DNA of 32,363 bases from Rhizophagus sp. LPA8_4_AMF (taxonomy: Eukaryota; Glomeromycota; Glomeromycetes; Glomerales; Glomeraceae): the NCBI GenBank assembly GCA_021464525.1, contig JADRCO010000498.1:1-32363 (forward strand), written 5' to 3'. The first letter of the stretch is position 1; every line of letters begins with the position of its first letter. A program made the translations under genes and the position numbers. This document shows, one piece after another, positions 10,524 through 20,140 of this stretch. The notes beneath the pieces were generated by a model. It searched no databases. It was not told where the DNA came from and worked only from the letters and a program-made list of their open reading frames with translations.

Positions 10524-12161
10524 TTAACGTAATCTATCATCTTCATTCGGACATAAGATGGATAAATCAGCGGTTGGATCATATTTACTCGTTTTTTGAG
10601 ATTGTTGTGTGAATATATTATTCCTATTATTAAGAAAAATAAAAATATTTAAAAATTATTATTTTTTTTTTTATTTGGGTAAATATAATAAATTATTCAT
10701 ACATACCAAACCGCTTTTGCTAACCTTTCGTGAGCAAGTAAAGAAGGATGAAAACAATCAATACCACTTAATAAATCCAAATCACCATTAGATAAATCCA
10801 TATTTTCCATACCAGGATCATAAGATACAATAAAATCTTGATAATTTTTTTCTTGAAAATCTGATGTAATCTTTTTTAATCTTTCATTATATTGATCAGC
10901 TAAATCATCCATAGATTTTCTTGATTTATCACCTAAAGGTCCTGGAACAAAAGCACATTGACATTCTAAAAATAATCCTGCCACTTTACCCAATATACAA
11001 TTTTTATCTTTTAAACTTGCTTCAAACATTTGTGATATTTTGAATACTGACATTAAATTTACGAAAACTTTAGGAACATTTTTACGAAGTTTTTCTAATC
11101 CTTCACGAATATGAGATTCAAATTGATCAGGTGAAAATTGAATTTGTTTGGATAATTCCGTACATCCATTACATAAATCGTTATTACCGAACCACATTGT
11201 AGCAAACTATAAATAAGAAATTATTTATAAATATATAATATTACACGCATTAAAGGAAAAAGAATTTATAGTTACTTTACCTTCCAATCATTTTTCACAT
11301 CAATATCTTTTCTTTGAGAAAGTTGATCAATAAGATAATTCACTAATCAAATGATTTTAAAATAAAATAAATTATCTATTTTAAATAACAATAATTCAAA
11401 TAATATAGCGCATAAACTAACCTTGTTTGTCAACATTTAATGCCTGTGCACCACTTTGTGCTGCATTTAATTGATCTAATTTTGGAATATAATCACTTGG
11501 ACATAAGATACCATAACAAACTTCAATAATATGAGTTCCTTTTGAATCTCCAATTAAATTTGGACTATATTTTCTGAGTATATTTGGTACCGAGACTACA
11601 TCAGGATCACCTCCCACTGCGAAATTAGCTCCTCGATATTCGTCCAATGGTTCCTTTCCATCTTTAAAAATTTGATCTAATTTATCAACTCGAACTCCGA
11701 ATCCAGCTAAATTTTAAATAATAAAAAAAAATCGTTTGTGTAAGTAAAAAAGAATTCAAATATAAATTATTTTTAATATAACTACTTACCTATAACTGAA
11801 TCACCCAAACCCATTATAACCTAAAAAGAAAAGTTAATAGTGATTAATTTCTAGTTTTTCTATTATATTATATATATATATATATAAATGACATTCGATA
11901 ATTAATTACCTTGATATCATCTGCTCTTAAATCTCGAACATTTGTTGGTGGAGCTGCTCTTGGAGGTAGTGGAGGACACTTGGAGATATCATCAACAAAA
12001 AGACGATCGTTTTGTTTAGTATTAGTTCCATTTTTAAACTTTGGTGCTGGTAAGGATGTTACTGCGGTAGAAAAAATTGTAATCCATAAAAATAAGATAA
12101 CGGAAATACTTGGTGCGGTAAGAAAGGAAATGTGTTTATATGTATATCGATCAAGTTTCAT
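10524..12161 (-). CDS. secreted phospholipase B-like GDSL (SGNH) hydrolase, six exons
   Basis: Predicted esterase of the phospholipase B1/SGNH family, cleaving acyl chains from phospholipids outside the cell or in the secretory route. Exons (minus): 12161-11910, 11820-11790, 11706-11422, 11342-11281, 11206-10707, 10623-10524. All introns are GT-AG of 62-89 nt and the join is in frame, 409 residues. An N-terminal hydrophobic segment (about 12-34) ending near TSLPAP looks like a signal peptide. Block I is GLGDSVIAGFG with nucleophile S92, encoded partly by a 31-nt micro-exon. The oxyanion Gly block is LNAAQSGAQA (G180). Block III is FGNND with N219. The last block is DCFHPS with D360 and H363. 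The order and the spacing of NILRKYSPNLIGDS, WFGNNDLCNGC and DCFHPSLLAHERLAKAVWNN match PLB1-type enzymes. Stopping at the in-frame TGA after exon 5 would lose the final WNN; the sixth exon restores it. Confidence 0.9.
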
Positions 12162-13341
12162 GGTTTTTTTTTATGATATAATAGGTAATCTATTTGTTCT
12201 AAATTTATGTATCTAATATCAAGTATCTAGAAGAAAAGTAAAACAATGAATGAATGAAAATGATGAGGTGGGATATTAAGAAATAATGAAGAATACCTAG
12301 CACTGCTAGGTTTGTAAAAAGTAAAGAATGAAAAAAAAGGGAAAAAAAGTATCCCACCTCAAACTAAAAAAAGTAAGAGAAAGAAAAAAAAAAGAAAAGG
12401 TAAAAAAAAAAAAAAATTTGGAAAAATAATTAATTCATATTTTAATTCTTCAACATCAATTTATAAAAATCTTTGAACCGCCTTTTTTCTTTAAATGTAT
12501 ATTACAACCGGGAATTAGAGATGATCTTTACATTGTTTCAGTTCAAAAAGCATTTTTCACCTAATTCGGATTATAAACACATATAAAGATCAAAAATGTC
12601 CAATGTTACACAAAAATGAGTAGTGAAACAATGCTCATGTTCATATTAGGATATTTTCAATTATAAACTTGGTAAAGAAAATAATTTAATTACCTTAAAG
12701 AGTATAAATCTAAAATTTTTGTGTATTCAACATCGGGTTTAAGTTGTCAAGAAGATATTAAATAAGATTTCTATATACGTTTTATAATTCAACAAAATTA
12801 TAGATAATAAATGTTTAACTTGAAAACAAAGGTAAATCCAATAGATTAAAATCATCCATAATTCTGTAATACATTGTGTATTAAACTTTTTTTTTTTTTT
12901 TAACATCCAGATCAAGAAATATTGTACAATTACCCTTTCCCAATTCAAGTATAATGTGTCAGATCGACAAATCAGAATCATTTATTGTAAACCTGTCAGA
13001 AATGAAAAAAATTATCAATTTGTAATTAGGTACATTTGAACAAATAATTAAGTATAAAAAATATTTATTGAATAAATGATTATTAATCAAATATAATGTT
13101 TAACTTTTAATAATTTTGATCAAAAATCCATGAATAGTTATAAGTTAAATTAGAATAATAATGCATAATATAGCATATAATTTAAAAGAAAAAAAAATCT
13201 TATACTAATATACTAACATCATCCATTACATAATTTGTACAATTAAAAGAAACAAATTTAACAAATTTTCGTACAAAAAAAATAAAATTACAAATATATA
13301 TTATATTAAACAAAGGAAGTGATATACATCAAATGACTTAA
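12162..13341. other. upstream region of the GDSL gene and 3' flank of the membrane-protein gene
   Basis: Holds the inverted repeat listed separately, purine-rich A/G tracts (12320-12420), and otherwise AT-rich spacer. A minus-strand ATG frame of 80 codons (12981-12739) crosses a T12-type run giving poly-Lys. It is not supported as a gene. Confidence 0.45.
12264..12361. repeat. 12-bp inverted repeat with inner palindrome upstream of the GDSL gene
   Basis: TGAGGTGGGATA at 12264-12275 is matched exactly in inverted orientation by TATCCCACCTCA at 12350-12361. Between them, near the centre, lies CCTAGCACTGCTAGG (12296-12310), a 7-bp palindrome with a one-base centre. The element sits 103-200 bp before the hydrolase start codon, so it may be a paired binding site or a small hairpin element. 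Confidence 0.6.
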
Positions 13342-14061
13342 TCACGAGGGACTTTTTCCAAAAATATTATTGGCCATACATATAAAGCTATTTACACGCT
13401 TAGAACTTCTGGAAGTATCACGATGTTCGAGAAGTTCTAAAGATTTTACTTTAACCAAATCGTTCGTTGCTGATATATTAGTATCAGAGATCTTAATTTT
13501 TCCTCCTTGTTGTTTAATTATATTTGATAAGGTATTTGTCATAACTTCAATAGCAAGAAATGAGGAACCGGAAGATCTTTTTGATTCAATATCATCATCA
13601 CTCATTGAAGTTGATTCTGATATTATATCCCTCAGTTCATTTGTCCTTTTTGTGAGTTTTATAGAATTTTCATTTTCATCTCTTTCAGCATTAAATTTTC
13701 GCCTATGATGAAAAACGAAAATTATTGCGGCCATTATTAGAATACACATTGTTACTAAACAAACTATTATTGGAATTGTTTGAGTTGAAGAGTATTTCCC
13801 AGTTACAGATGATGAGGGTGTCGATGTTACCGTTTGCGTATCGAAACCTAAAAAAATTATAATAAAATAAAATAAATTTGGTGCGATAAAATACATGTAA
13901 TAATATATATATATATATATAAAATTACCTCCATTTATTACTGATGAACTAGTATTTGTGCTTTCTAATTTATTCATATCATATCTTATAATTGGAGGAA
14001 TAATATTCTTTTTCACGGAACTTAATGATTTTTTGGTCCTAATTTCTCTCCTTATTTCCAT
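13342..14061 (-). CDS. single-pass membrane protein of unknown function, two exons
   Basis: Exons 14061-13929 and 13847-13342 (donor GTAATT, acceptor TTTTTTTAG, 81-nt intron) join in phase 1 to 212 residues. The N-terminus is basic, followed by a Ser/Thr-rich segment. One strong transmembrane helix follows at about 70-94 (TIPIIVCLVTMCILIMAAII), then the stop-transfer HHRRK. The C-terminal half is charged and serine-rich, with acidic SMSDDDIES and basic tracts, likely cytoplasmic. No signal peptide is evident, so either an upstream exon is missing or the helix is a signal anchor. Translating through the intron would insert a spurious Tyr/Ile-rich hydrophobic stretch. The shape resembles fungal sensor-like or Mid2-like membrane proteins, but I do not recognise a family. 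Confidence 0.65.
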   Translation of the reverse strand: MEIRREIRTKKSLSSVKKNIIPPIIRYDMNKLESTNTSSSVINGGNFIYIYIYYYMYFIAPNLFYFIIIFLGFDTQTVTSTPSSSVTGKYSSTQTIPIIVCLVTMCILIMAAIIFVFHHRRKFNAERDENENSIKLTKRTNELRDIISESTSMSDDDIESKRSSGSSFLAIEVMTNTLSNIIKQQGGKIKISDTNISATNDLVKVKSLELLEHRDTSRSSKRVNSFICMANNIFGKSPS

Positions 14062-15000
14062 ATTTATTAAATCTTTCAAAAGGATTTAATAAATATGCAT
14101 AAATAGCTTTAAAAATAACGTATAAAAAAAAAAAATAAATAAATTACAAAAGAATGAAAAGGTTTAATAATTTAATAACTAATAATAATGTTATAAGACG
14201 TACTTCAATAAGAGCAAAATACGTTTATAAAATAATTCATGAAATTTTATTGAAAGGAACCAAAAGACGAAACGGAAAGTATGAATTGATTGCTTTACAT
14301 ATAACATAAAGCCACCATTACTATTGTTGGACAGGAAACTGTAATATGGTTTTTTTAAATTCGGAAAAAATAGTTACAGGCATGATTAAACATATAAAGT
14401 GTATTATACTATCATTTATTTAAAAGTTCTTTTCGTACGACAAACTTTAAATTATTTAATTAAAAATGTGTTCATAAAAATTAATTAGAATGAGAGAAAA
14501 TAGATGTAGAATTAAAAAATTATGATATCAATTTGATCAATCAGTTAGTTGCACACAAATAAAGTTGGCTTGAACCAAACAAACACAACGCCAATAAAGA
14601 TTAAATCCAGAACCCCGAGTCTTTCCCATTGTTCTTTTTCGATTCCCCTAACTTTTTTATTATAACGAATTTGAAATAATCCTATAATATTTCATATATT
14701 TCCGTTATACTAAACTTATTATCGCATGTCAATTATTATTTTAAAGCGGACGAAGCGGATGAGAAAAAAAATGAATAAAAAAATATTATAAAACAATTAT
14801 TTCTATTTATTTTAATATTAACTTAATATAAAGATAAATTAAATGTTTCAATTAGAATATATTTATTTTTGATTCCGAAACTTCCGTTTATTTATTTTTA
14901 TTTTTTTGTTTATATGTTTTAGTGACCAATACTAATGTGACTTATTGTGTCACATTTATCATCATGACACCATCATTTAATCTAAACCGTACTTGGTTAA
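14062..15000. other. intergenic, AT-rich
   Basis: Contains the short ORF at 14154-14309; otherwise A/T-rich sequence with nothing assignable. Confidence 0.45.
14154..14309 (+). CDS. short basic ORF of unknown function
   Basis: A 51-codon ATG-to-TAA frame. The translation is strongly basic (MKRFNNLITNNNVIRRTSIR..., with LLKGTKRRNGKYE), without the Ile/Phe/Lys monotony of random frames here. It lies about 90 bp upstream of, and divergent from, the membrane-protein gene. No homologue recognised and it may be chance. Confidence 0.22.
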   Translation: MKRFNNLITNNNVIRRTSIRAKYVYKIIHEILLKGTKRRNGKYELIALHIT

Positions 15001-15237
15001 TCACATTTCCGTAAATTCTTTTAAAAGATTCTTGGATGTATGATATGCACCTTCTTCGGTCGAATTTGAAACATTTTTCAATAGGAGGTTTTTTCATTGT
15101 TGACAATTTTGTTGATCAAATATTTTTTAAAACATTTGTTTCCCAACTTTATCTTTATCCATTAAATTTTGTATAACATCATTAATCAATAGTATCTTAA
15201 AGATTTCCCAAGAAATATTTATTTTACTTGTAATAGT
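15001..15237 (-). pseudogene. decayed coding remnant with two in-frame stops
   Basis: One minus-strand frame reads protein-like sequence throughout this stretch, including WEIFKILLINDVIQNLMDKD, then a stop, nine codons, a second stop, then KNVSNSTEEGAYHTSKNLLK and FTEM before TGA. The persistence of the same frame across two stops, and a composition unlike the spacer, suggest a relic of a protein gene. Family not recognised. Confidence 0.35.
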
Positions 15238-15292
15238 TTATTGGTTGTGAGAGTTTAAAATATTTAAGGCTAAATTTAATTAAATAAGTATT

Positions 15293-16615
15293 ATGGTTAA
15301 AGCACAGGAATGGTTTGATAAGAAATATCCTGAAAATATTAGGGAAAGTATCACAGGTTTAAATATTAGTAGTAGCGAATATGATTCTGATGACGAGAAA
15401 TTATTCGGTTCTCTAAAATTGGAAAATTTCTACAGACTAGAAAAATTACAATGCTGTTATAATCTATTGGCTAGTCTAGACTTAAGCAACTGTTTCCAAT
15501 TAGAAGAAATTAATTGTTCCAACAATAAACTTATGCGATTGACTAACACAAACAGCCATTGTTTAAAAAAACTGGACTGCTCAGAAAATCATTTATCAAG
15601 TTTAAATTTAGATGAAAATAAAGGCTTGGTTGAACTAAAATGTTCCTTTAATCAATTAGATGAGTTGAGCTTAGTTAAAAATAATGATCTAACTGTGATT
15701 AATTGTTCGACAAATCATCTTTCCAACTTAGATTTAAATGAAAATGTCAAGTTAAAGGAACTCGATTGCTCCTGGAATAAGTTAGAAAAGCTAAATCTAA
15801 GCAAAAATATAAACCTAGAAGATTTAAATTGTCGAAATAATCTTTTAACTAGTTTAGACCTTAGTCAAAACAGTCAACTTACTGAACTGTTTTGTTATTT
15901 TAATCAAATAAATGAACTTATTTTTCCTTCCAACAGCAAAATTAAGTATATTGGTTGTAATGGTAACTTATTAACTCAATTAAACTGGAGCAGACTTGAT
16001 CCCAACAAATTAGTAATGTTGTTAATAGCCGATAACAATTTTCTTTGCCAAAACTTGGAATTTTTAGAACCATTTACTAATCTAAGTCATTTATATTTGG
16101 GCACAAACAATAAGGATAATATTCAACGAGGTATATATAATCGTTTTCAAGGAAGTTTGAAGCCCTTAAGAAAGTTGGACAATTTAATAAAATTAGATAT
16201 CTATGAAACAGATATTGATAGTGGTCTAGAATATTTACCAAGCAATTTACAATCTATTATTATTGATCGTTCTGAACCGTATCGAAAAGAAGCAAAAGTC
16301 AATCATTTGTTTTCGAGTCTAAGACCTTATCGCAAACAAAGTTTTTGTTTTTCAATGTTAGTTTCTGAACCTGATTTTATTGATTTTTATGATTTGCAAG
16401 AGTGGAGAAAGGCCAATGAGAAATTAATAAACAAAGTCAAAGAGGAAATTACGAGTGAGGTTCTTTTAAAAGAAGCCAAAGAGCAGATTTCACTGTTGCA
16501 AAAAGAGCTAGCAGAAGAAAAAAATAGAAGACTTGAATTAGAACGACAACTAAATAATTTGCAAATTAGTGATCAACCAATTACCCAAGTTGTTCAATCT
16601 ACTTCCCATGAATAA
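15293..16615 (+). CDS. intronless leucine-rich-repeat protein with C-terminal coiled coil
   Basis: 440 residues. An N-terminal segment (AQEWFDKKYPENIRESITGL) leads into about ten tandem LRRs (residues 48-270) with a 21-residue period and pattern LxxLxCxxNxLxxLdLsxNxx, e.g. LKKLDCSENHLSSLNLDENK. This matches the nested IRREKO-type LRR common in bacteria, not the 23-24-residue plant or animal forms. Residues 280-345 continue irregularly, and 366-425 form a heptad-rich coiled coil (EQISLLQKELAEEK). LRRs bind proteins, so a scaffold or recognition role is likely. Tryptophans are all TGG, so it reads in the standard code. Single-exon structure and bacterial repeat style next to intron-rich fungal genes suggest transfer, possibly from the Mollicutes-related endobacteria of these fungi; that source is inference. 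No signal peptide is seen. Confidence 0.85.
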   Translation: MVKAQEWFDKKYPENIRESITGLNISSSEYDSDDEKLFGSLKLENFYRLEKLQCCYNLLASLDLSNCFQLEEINCSNNKLMRLTNTNSHCLKKLDCSENHLSSLNLDENKGLVELKCSFNQLDELSLVKNNDLTVINCSTNHLSNLDLNENVKLKELDCSWNKLEKLNLSKNINLEDLNCRNNLLTSLDLSQNSQLTELFCYFNQINELIFPSNSKIKYIGCNGNLLTQLNWSRLDPNKLVMLLIADNNFLCQNLEFLEPFTNLSHLYLGTNNKDNIQRGIYNRFQGSLKPLRKLDNLIKLDIYETDIDSGLEYLPSNLQSIIIDRSEPYRKEAKVNHLFSSLRPYRKQSFCFSMLVSEPDFIDFYDLQEWRKANEKLINKVKEEITSEVLLKEAKEQISLLQKELAEEKNRRLELERQLNNLQISDQPITQVVQSTSHE

Positions 16616-16849
16616 TCATGCCTACTCCGGTCGAAAAAACAATTCGAAATTTGCCAAAAAAATACTATTTTATCAACAAATCAATAATTTATCAAATGAA
16701 ATAATGCTCGAGAGATAAATAATAAGATATATTATTAAATTATTTTGTATTTTGATCTTTATGATTTAAAAATTACACGTAAAGTACAAATATAAATGAA
16801 ATTGATTTTAAAAGGCATTTCATATTCATTATACTCACTAAATAAATAA
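16616..16849. other. spacer between convergent LRR gene and kinase unit A
   Basis: Short AT-rich spacer holding both 3' flanks; nothing else is seen. Confidence 0.4.
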
Positions 16850-19251
16850 TTACCAAAATAAAGGAAAAGTATCATTTTCATCATTTATATCGAGAAGATA
16901 AATGTGATGAGGGGGAGATGGTGGTGGTAGAAAATATGCAGATGATAGATTTGTTTGTAGTGATGCGCTACTATCAGCAGCTTCAAACTGCCGTTTTCTA
17001 AGTGGAGATTCTGTAAATATATGAAGTTCTTCAAGTAAATCCAAAGTGTCGGGTCGTTTTTCTGGATCACCATTTAAACATTTTTGCATCAGTTCATGAT
17101 AGCATTGTGGAGTGTTTTTGTTATAACCGAAATAATATCTAATGTTAATTGCCGCATTATAACACCGAGACTGTAAATATCTGATTTGATAGAAACTATT
17201 TCTCCTCTTAAAATCTCAGGAATAAAATAATCATTAAGTAAATCATAACCTCTTATTTCCATTTTATAGCCACTATAGATACATAAACCCAAATCAGAAA
17301 TATATATTTCTAGCTTATGATTCAAGACATCTTCTTGAAGTAATATACTTCTTGACTGCAAATTACAATGTACATAGTTTGTCTTATGAATGTTATGAAG
17401 AAGTTCTACAATTTTTTTTAATATTGACAATCTTTCAAACCAACTAAGTGAATATTTATTATTTTGAATATATTGTTGCAAAGTTTCACCGTTTGCGTAT
17501 TTCAATACGATATAATAAGATTTAGTTGTTGGATTTTGAGTAAATCCATAACAACATGATAATATTTTTTAATTCTAAATATAATTTTAGTTTATTAATA
17601 GTTGGATATTTAAGTTCTCGTAAAATTATTTTAACTGGACCTGTTCTCACCCATTGTTGAGATCCGTTGTCCCATGATTCTCTACTTCCATCTAACCAAG
17701 TTGCAGTGTAAAAATTATCATATGAACTTAGTGCAACAAAAAATAATACGTATTTTGAATGGATTAATATTAATCGATTTAGTAATTTAAAAATCATACT
17801 AAGTTGGGAATATTGAATAAGTTCATCGAGACTTTCGTTTTCGCTCGTCCAATTAGGAAAATTTTCTTGGAATTTTTGAGCTTCACAATCATAACACCAA
17901 TTTTGATATGTAAATTTTGAATCACATCTTTTGCAAATTATATGGTTTGTTGGTAAGGTTAGATCATCAGGTATGGTCAGAGAAGATACACTATTAGAAT
18001 ACTCTAAAAACAAATAATAAAATTAATTTAAATGACTTTAATAAAAAACGCTACTATTTTTATGATAATACCAGAAGTGGAATTCCTTGACGTATCAGGA
18101 TATTGGATTAGGCCAATCGTTGAAATTTTATCATCCTCTTCAAAAGCTGGTTCAAGTGACATGAATCTTAATCGTGAAAGAACTCCTTCGATTAAAGGTC
18201 TAGAACTTGGTTCTATTTCCCAACAACTTGTATAAATATGCTTGTATTCCATTGGAGTTCCTTTGACAGATTTTTCTTTTAAACCTTGACAAATCTTAAG
18301 AGACAAGCACGCTAAATCTTCTCCATAAAAAGGTGTTTGACAACTTGAAATTTCCCATAATACCATTCCTAAACTATAAATATCAGATCTTTTATCCAAT
18401 ACATACTTTTTTCCATGATTTAATTTTTGCGGATCAATAAATGGTATCATTCCAAAGAATTTATTATTAGATGACATTGTGCTATTTAAATTCTTAGACA
18501 ATCCAAAATCTGATATTTTAATATTTCCATCGTTCATAAGTATATTTTTGGTATGCTAATTATAAATGTTGCAAAAATCAAATAAAGAACATCGAATATT
18601 TTTAATTCAAAAAAAAAAAAAATAATAATATATTACCAGATCACGGTGTGCAACATTCAATATTTCATGAAGGTACTGAAGGCCTTCCACAATTTGACCG
18701 CAAGTCGCACTCTTTCCTCCCATTCAAAGCAATTATCACAACTCTTTTTCTTGATCAAAAATTCACGTAAATTTCCTTGGTTTGCGTATTCCAGTACGAG
18801 ATAATACAATCCTTCATCAATATCTTTATAAAATATTTTAGAACATATTAGAAAATTAAATTTATATAATTACAAGTTTAATCAAATAATAACTAACTTC
18901 GGCTTATTCCATAAAATTGAATTATTCTTTCATGTTCTATACGACTATGAATTTTTAACTATAATTACATTTTAATAATAATGATGATGATAAAAGTAAT
19001 CTTATGATTAAACGGATTTTAAACTTAAATACCTCATTAATAAAATTTTTAATACAAGTTTCATCGTCTTCAATACCTATCGTTATTTCTTTAATTGCTA
19101 CAGTTCCTATAGAATTACATTCTATTTTATAAATAAGACCAAATCCACCACGTCCTATTCGGGTTGGTTTTCCGCTAAATTTTTTGTAAGGTATTTCATT
19201 AATTTTAAACTTTTTAATAGCGGTCTGATACCAGTCTTCGCTTGAATTCAT
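16850..19251 (-). pseudogene. kinase unit A: broken kinase-zinc ribbon-pseudokinase gene
   Basis: Same five-exon plan as units B and C: 19251-19033, 18958-18898, 18823-18637, 18555-18072, then from 18003. The first domain has an intact P-loop (GRGGFG), VAIK, HRD (AHRDL), DFG (ISDFGLSK) and the C-lobe. Exon 3 is 187 nt against 188 in C: one base is missing near 18697, between RLA and QIVEGL, breaking the frame. In exon 5 the zinc ribbon (ICKRC...WCYDC) is intact, but 17733-17797 is inverted. A length change near 17553 shifts the frame before the expected CYGFT. A further deletion/shift near 17120-17150 removes the segment after YSLGVIM. HRD in domain 2 has become HCN and the metal-binding Asn is lost. 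The C-terminus differs from B and C. Expression as a shorter kinase-only product from exons 1-4 is also ruled out by the exon 3 lesion, unless splicing bypasses it. Confidence 0.85.
17725..17805. repeat. 65-bp micro-inversion between 8-bp inverted repeats
   Basis: AACTTAGT (17725-17732) and ACTAAGTT (17798-17805) are exact inverted repeats inside exon 5 of unit A, whose gene runs on the minus strand. The 65 bp between them read the family motif (YFEWININRFSNLKII) on the plus strand, in the wrong orientation. Units B and C have the equivalent (YFEWIDYSRF, YFEWIDYNQF) in coding orientation at this place. Flipping the segment mentally restores collinearity exactly. Both orientations keep the frame open. 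Confidence 0.88.
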
Positions 19252-20140
19252 ATTCTAGAGAGCGAAAAGGTTTTTTTTGTTGGCATATTGCCCGTTTTAT
19301 ATATGTGCAGATTCTTCACATGATCGATCATTGATCATTAGTCTGTAACAAAAGGCTACTTCTACGTTTGATGATGTCATGTCCTCATTTGAAAGAACGA
19401 TAATTGACATGAAGTTCTTACATTGTATAGGAGTTTTATACTTTTCGTGAAACTCGATTATGTCACTAGTAACTATATCTTTAAGGGACGAAACTGAACC
19501 TATGTTCCTTTATTCCGAATTTAACCATTACTTCGGTCTTAATAACGGTTTACAGCATATTACTATAATTAAATTATAGTACTCTTATAAGTGTTGTCAG
19601 AAACTCGGAATTGCCGAATTATTAACATAATATTCATAAATACATATTCAATAATGATATAAACTGTAAAACTATAATGATTATGTTGATTTTTTGATAT
19701 TAAAATCTTTAATGGGGGGTTCTTTTTTTGTATCGCATAATCCTCCTATTTTACGGTAACTTATTCTTTGTTATGAACCATAATTTATACAATAATGTGA
19801 ATTCAAGCAATTTAAGCAATTTAAACTAGAGAAATACGTCACCAATTTAATCAATCAAATAAAATGCAATAAAATCGGTATCCGTAAAATTTGAAATTAC
19901 TGGAATTTTTTTTATTATATAAATATAACTGTATATCTGATATTACTTTAAACAATTAAGATTAATATCTATCTATCTATGGTTTATTATAGCTACATAC
20001 TTACATTAACCTGTGAATAAACCGATGATTATCCGTTATTATATTATTTCAACATTTTAAATATTATGAAATCTAACAACTATAAATATATAAATTATAA
20101 GCTAATAAAATTATCATCACTCAATAACTCTTCTGTCATT
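19252..20140. other. spacer between kinase units A and B
   Basis: Upstream of A and downstream of B, AT-rich. No gene. The CATGAAACATT motif seen before B and C is absent before A. Confidence 0.5.

Noticed and set aside
10697-10706. TGA-ended end of the GDSL exon 5 as the true C-terminus
   Set aside because: The frame crosses a GTATGT donor. Joining to 10623 restores the family's AVWNN ending and gives an in-frame stop at 10526-10524.
12739-12981. 80-codon minus-strand ATG frame
   Set aside because: Crosses a long T run (poly-Lys), is Ile/Leu/Tyr-rich, and does not resemble a known family.
13847-13928. Tyr/Ile-rich hydrophobic segment as a second membrane helix of the 13342-14061 gene
   Set aside because: It is bounded by GTAATT and TTTTTTTAG and is read as an 81-nt intron, so the helix is not expected in the protein.
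17522-18013. Unit A exon 5 frame as a normal divergent kinase N-lobe
   Set aside because: Its odd hydrophobic run (about MIFKLLNRLILIH) is the reverse-strand reading of the inverted conserved segment, not natural divergence.
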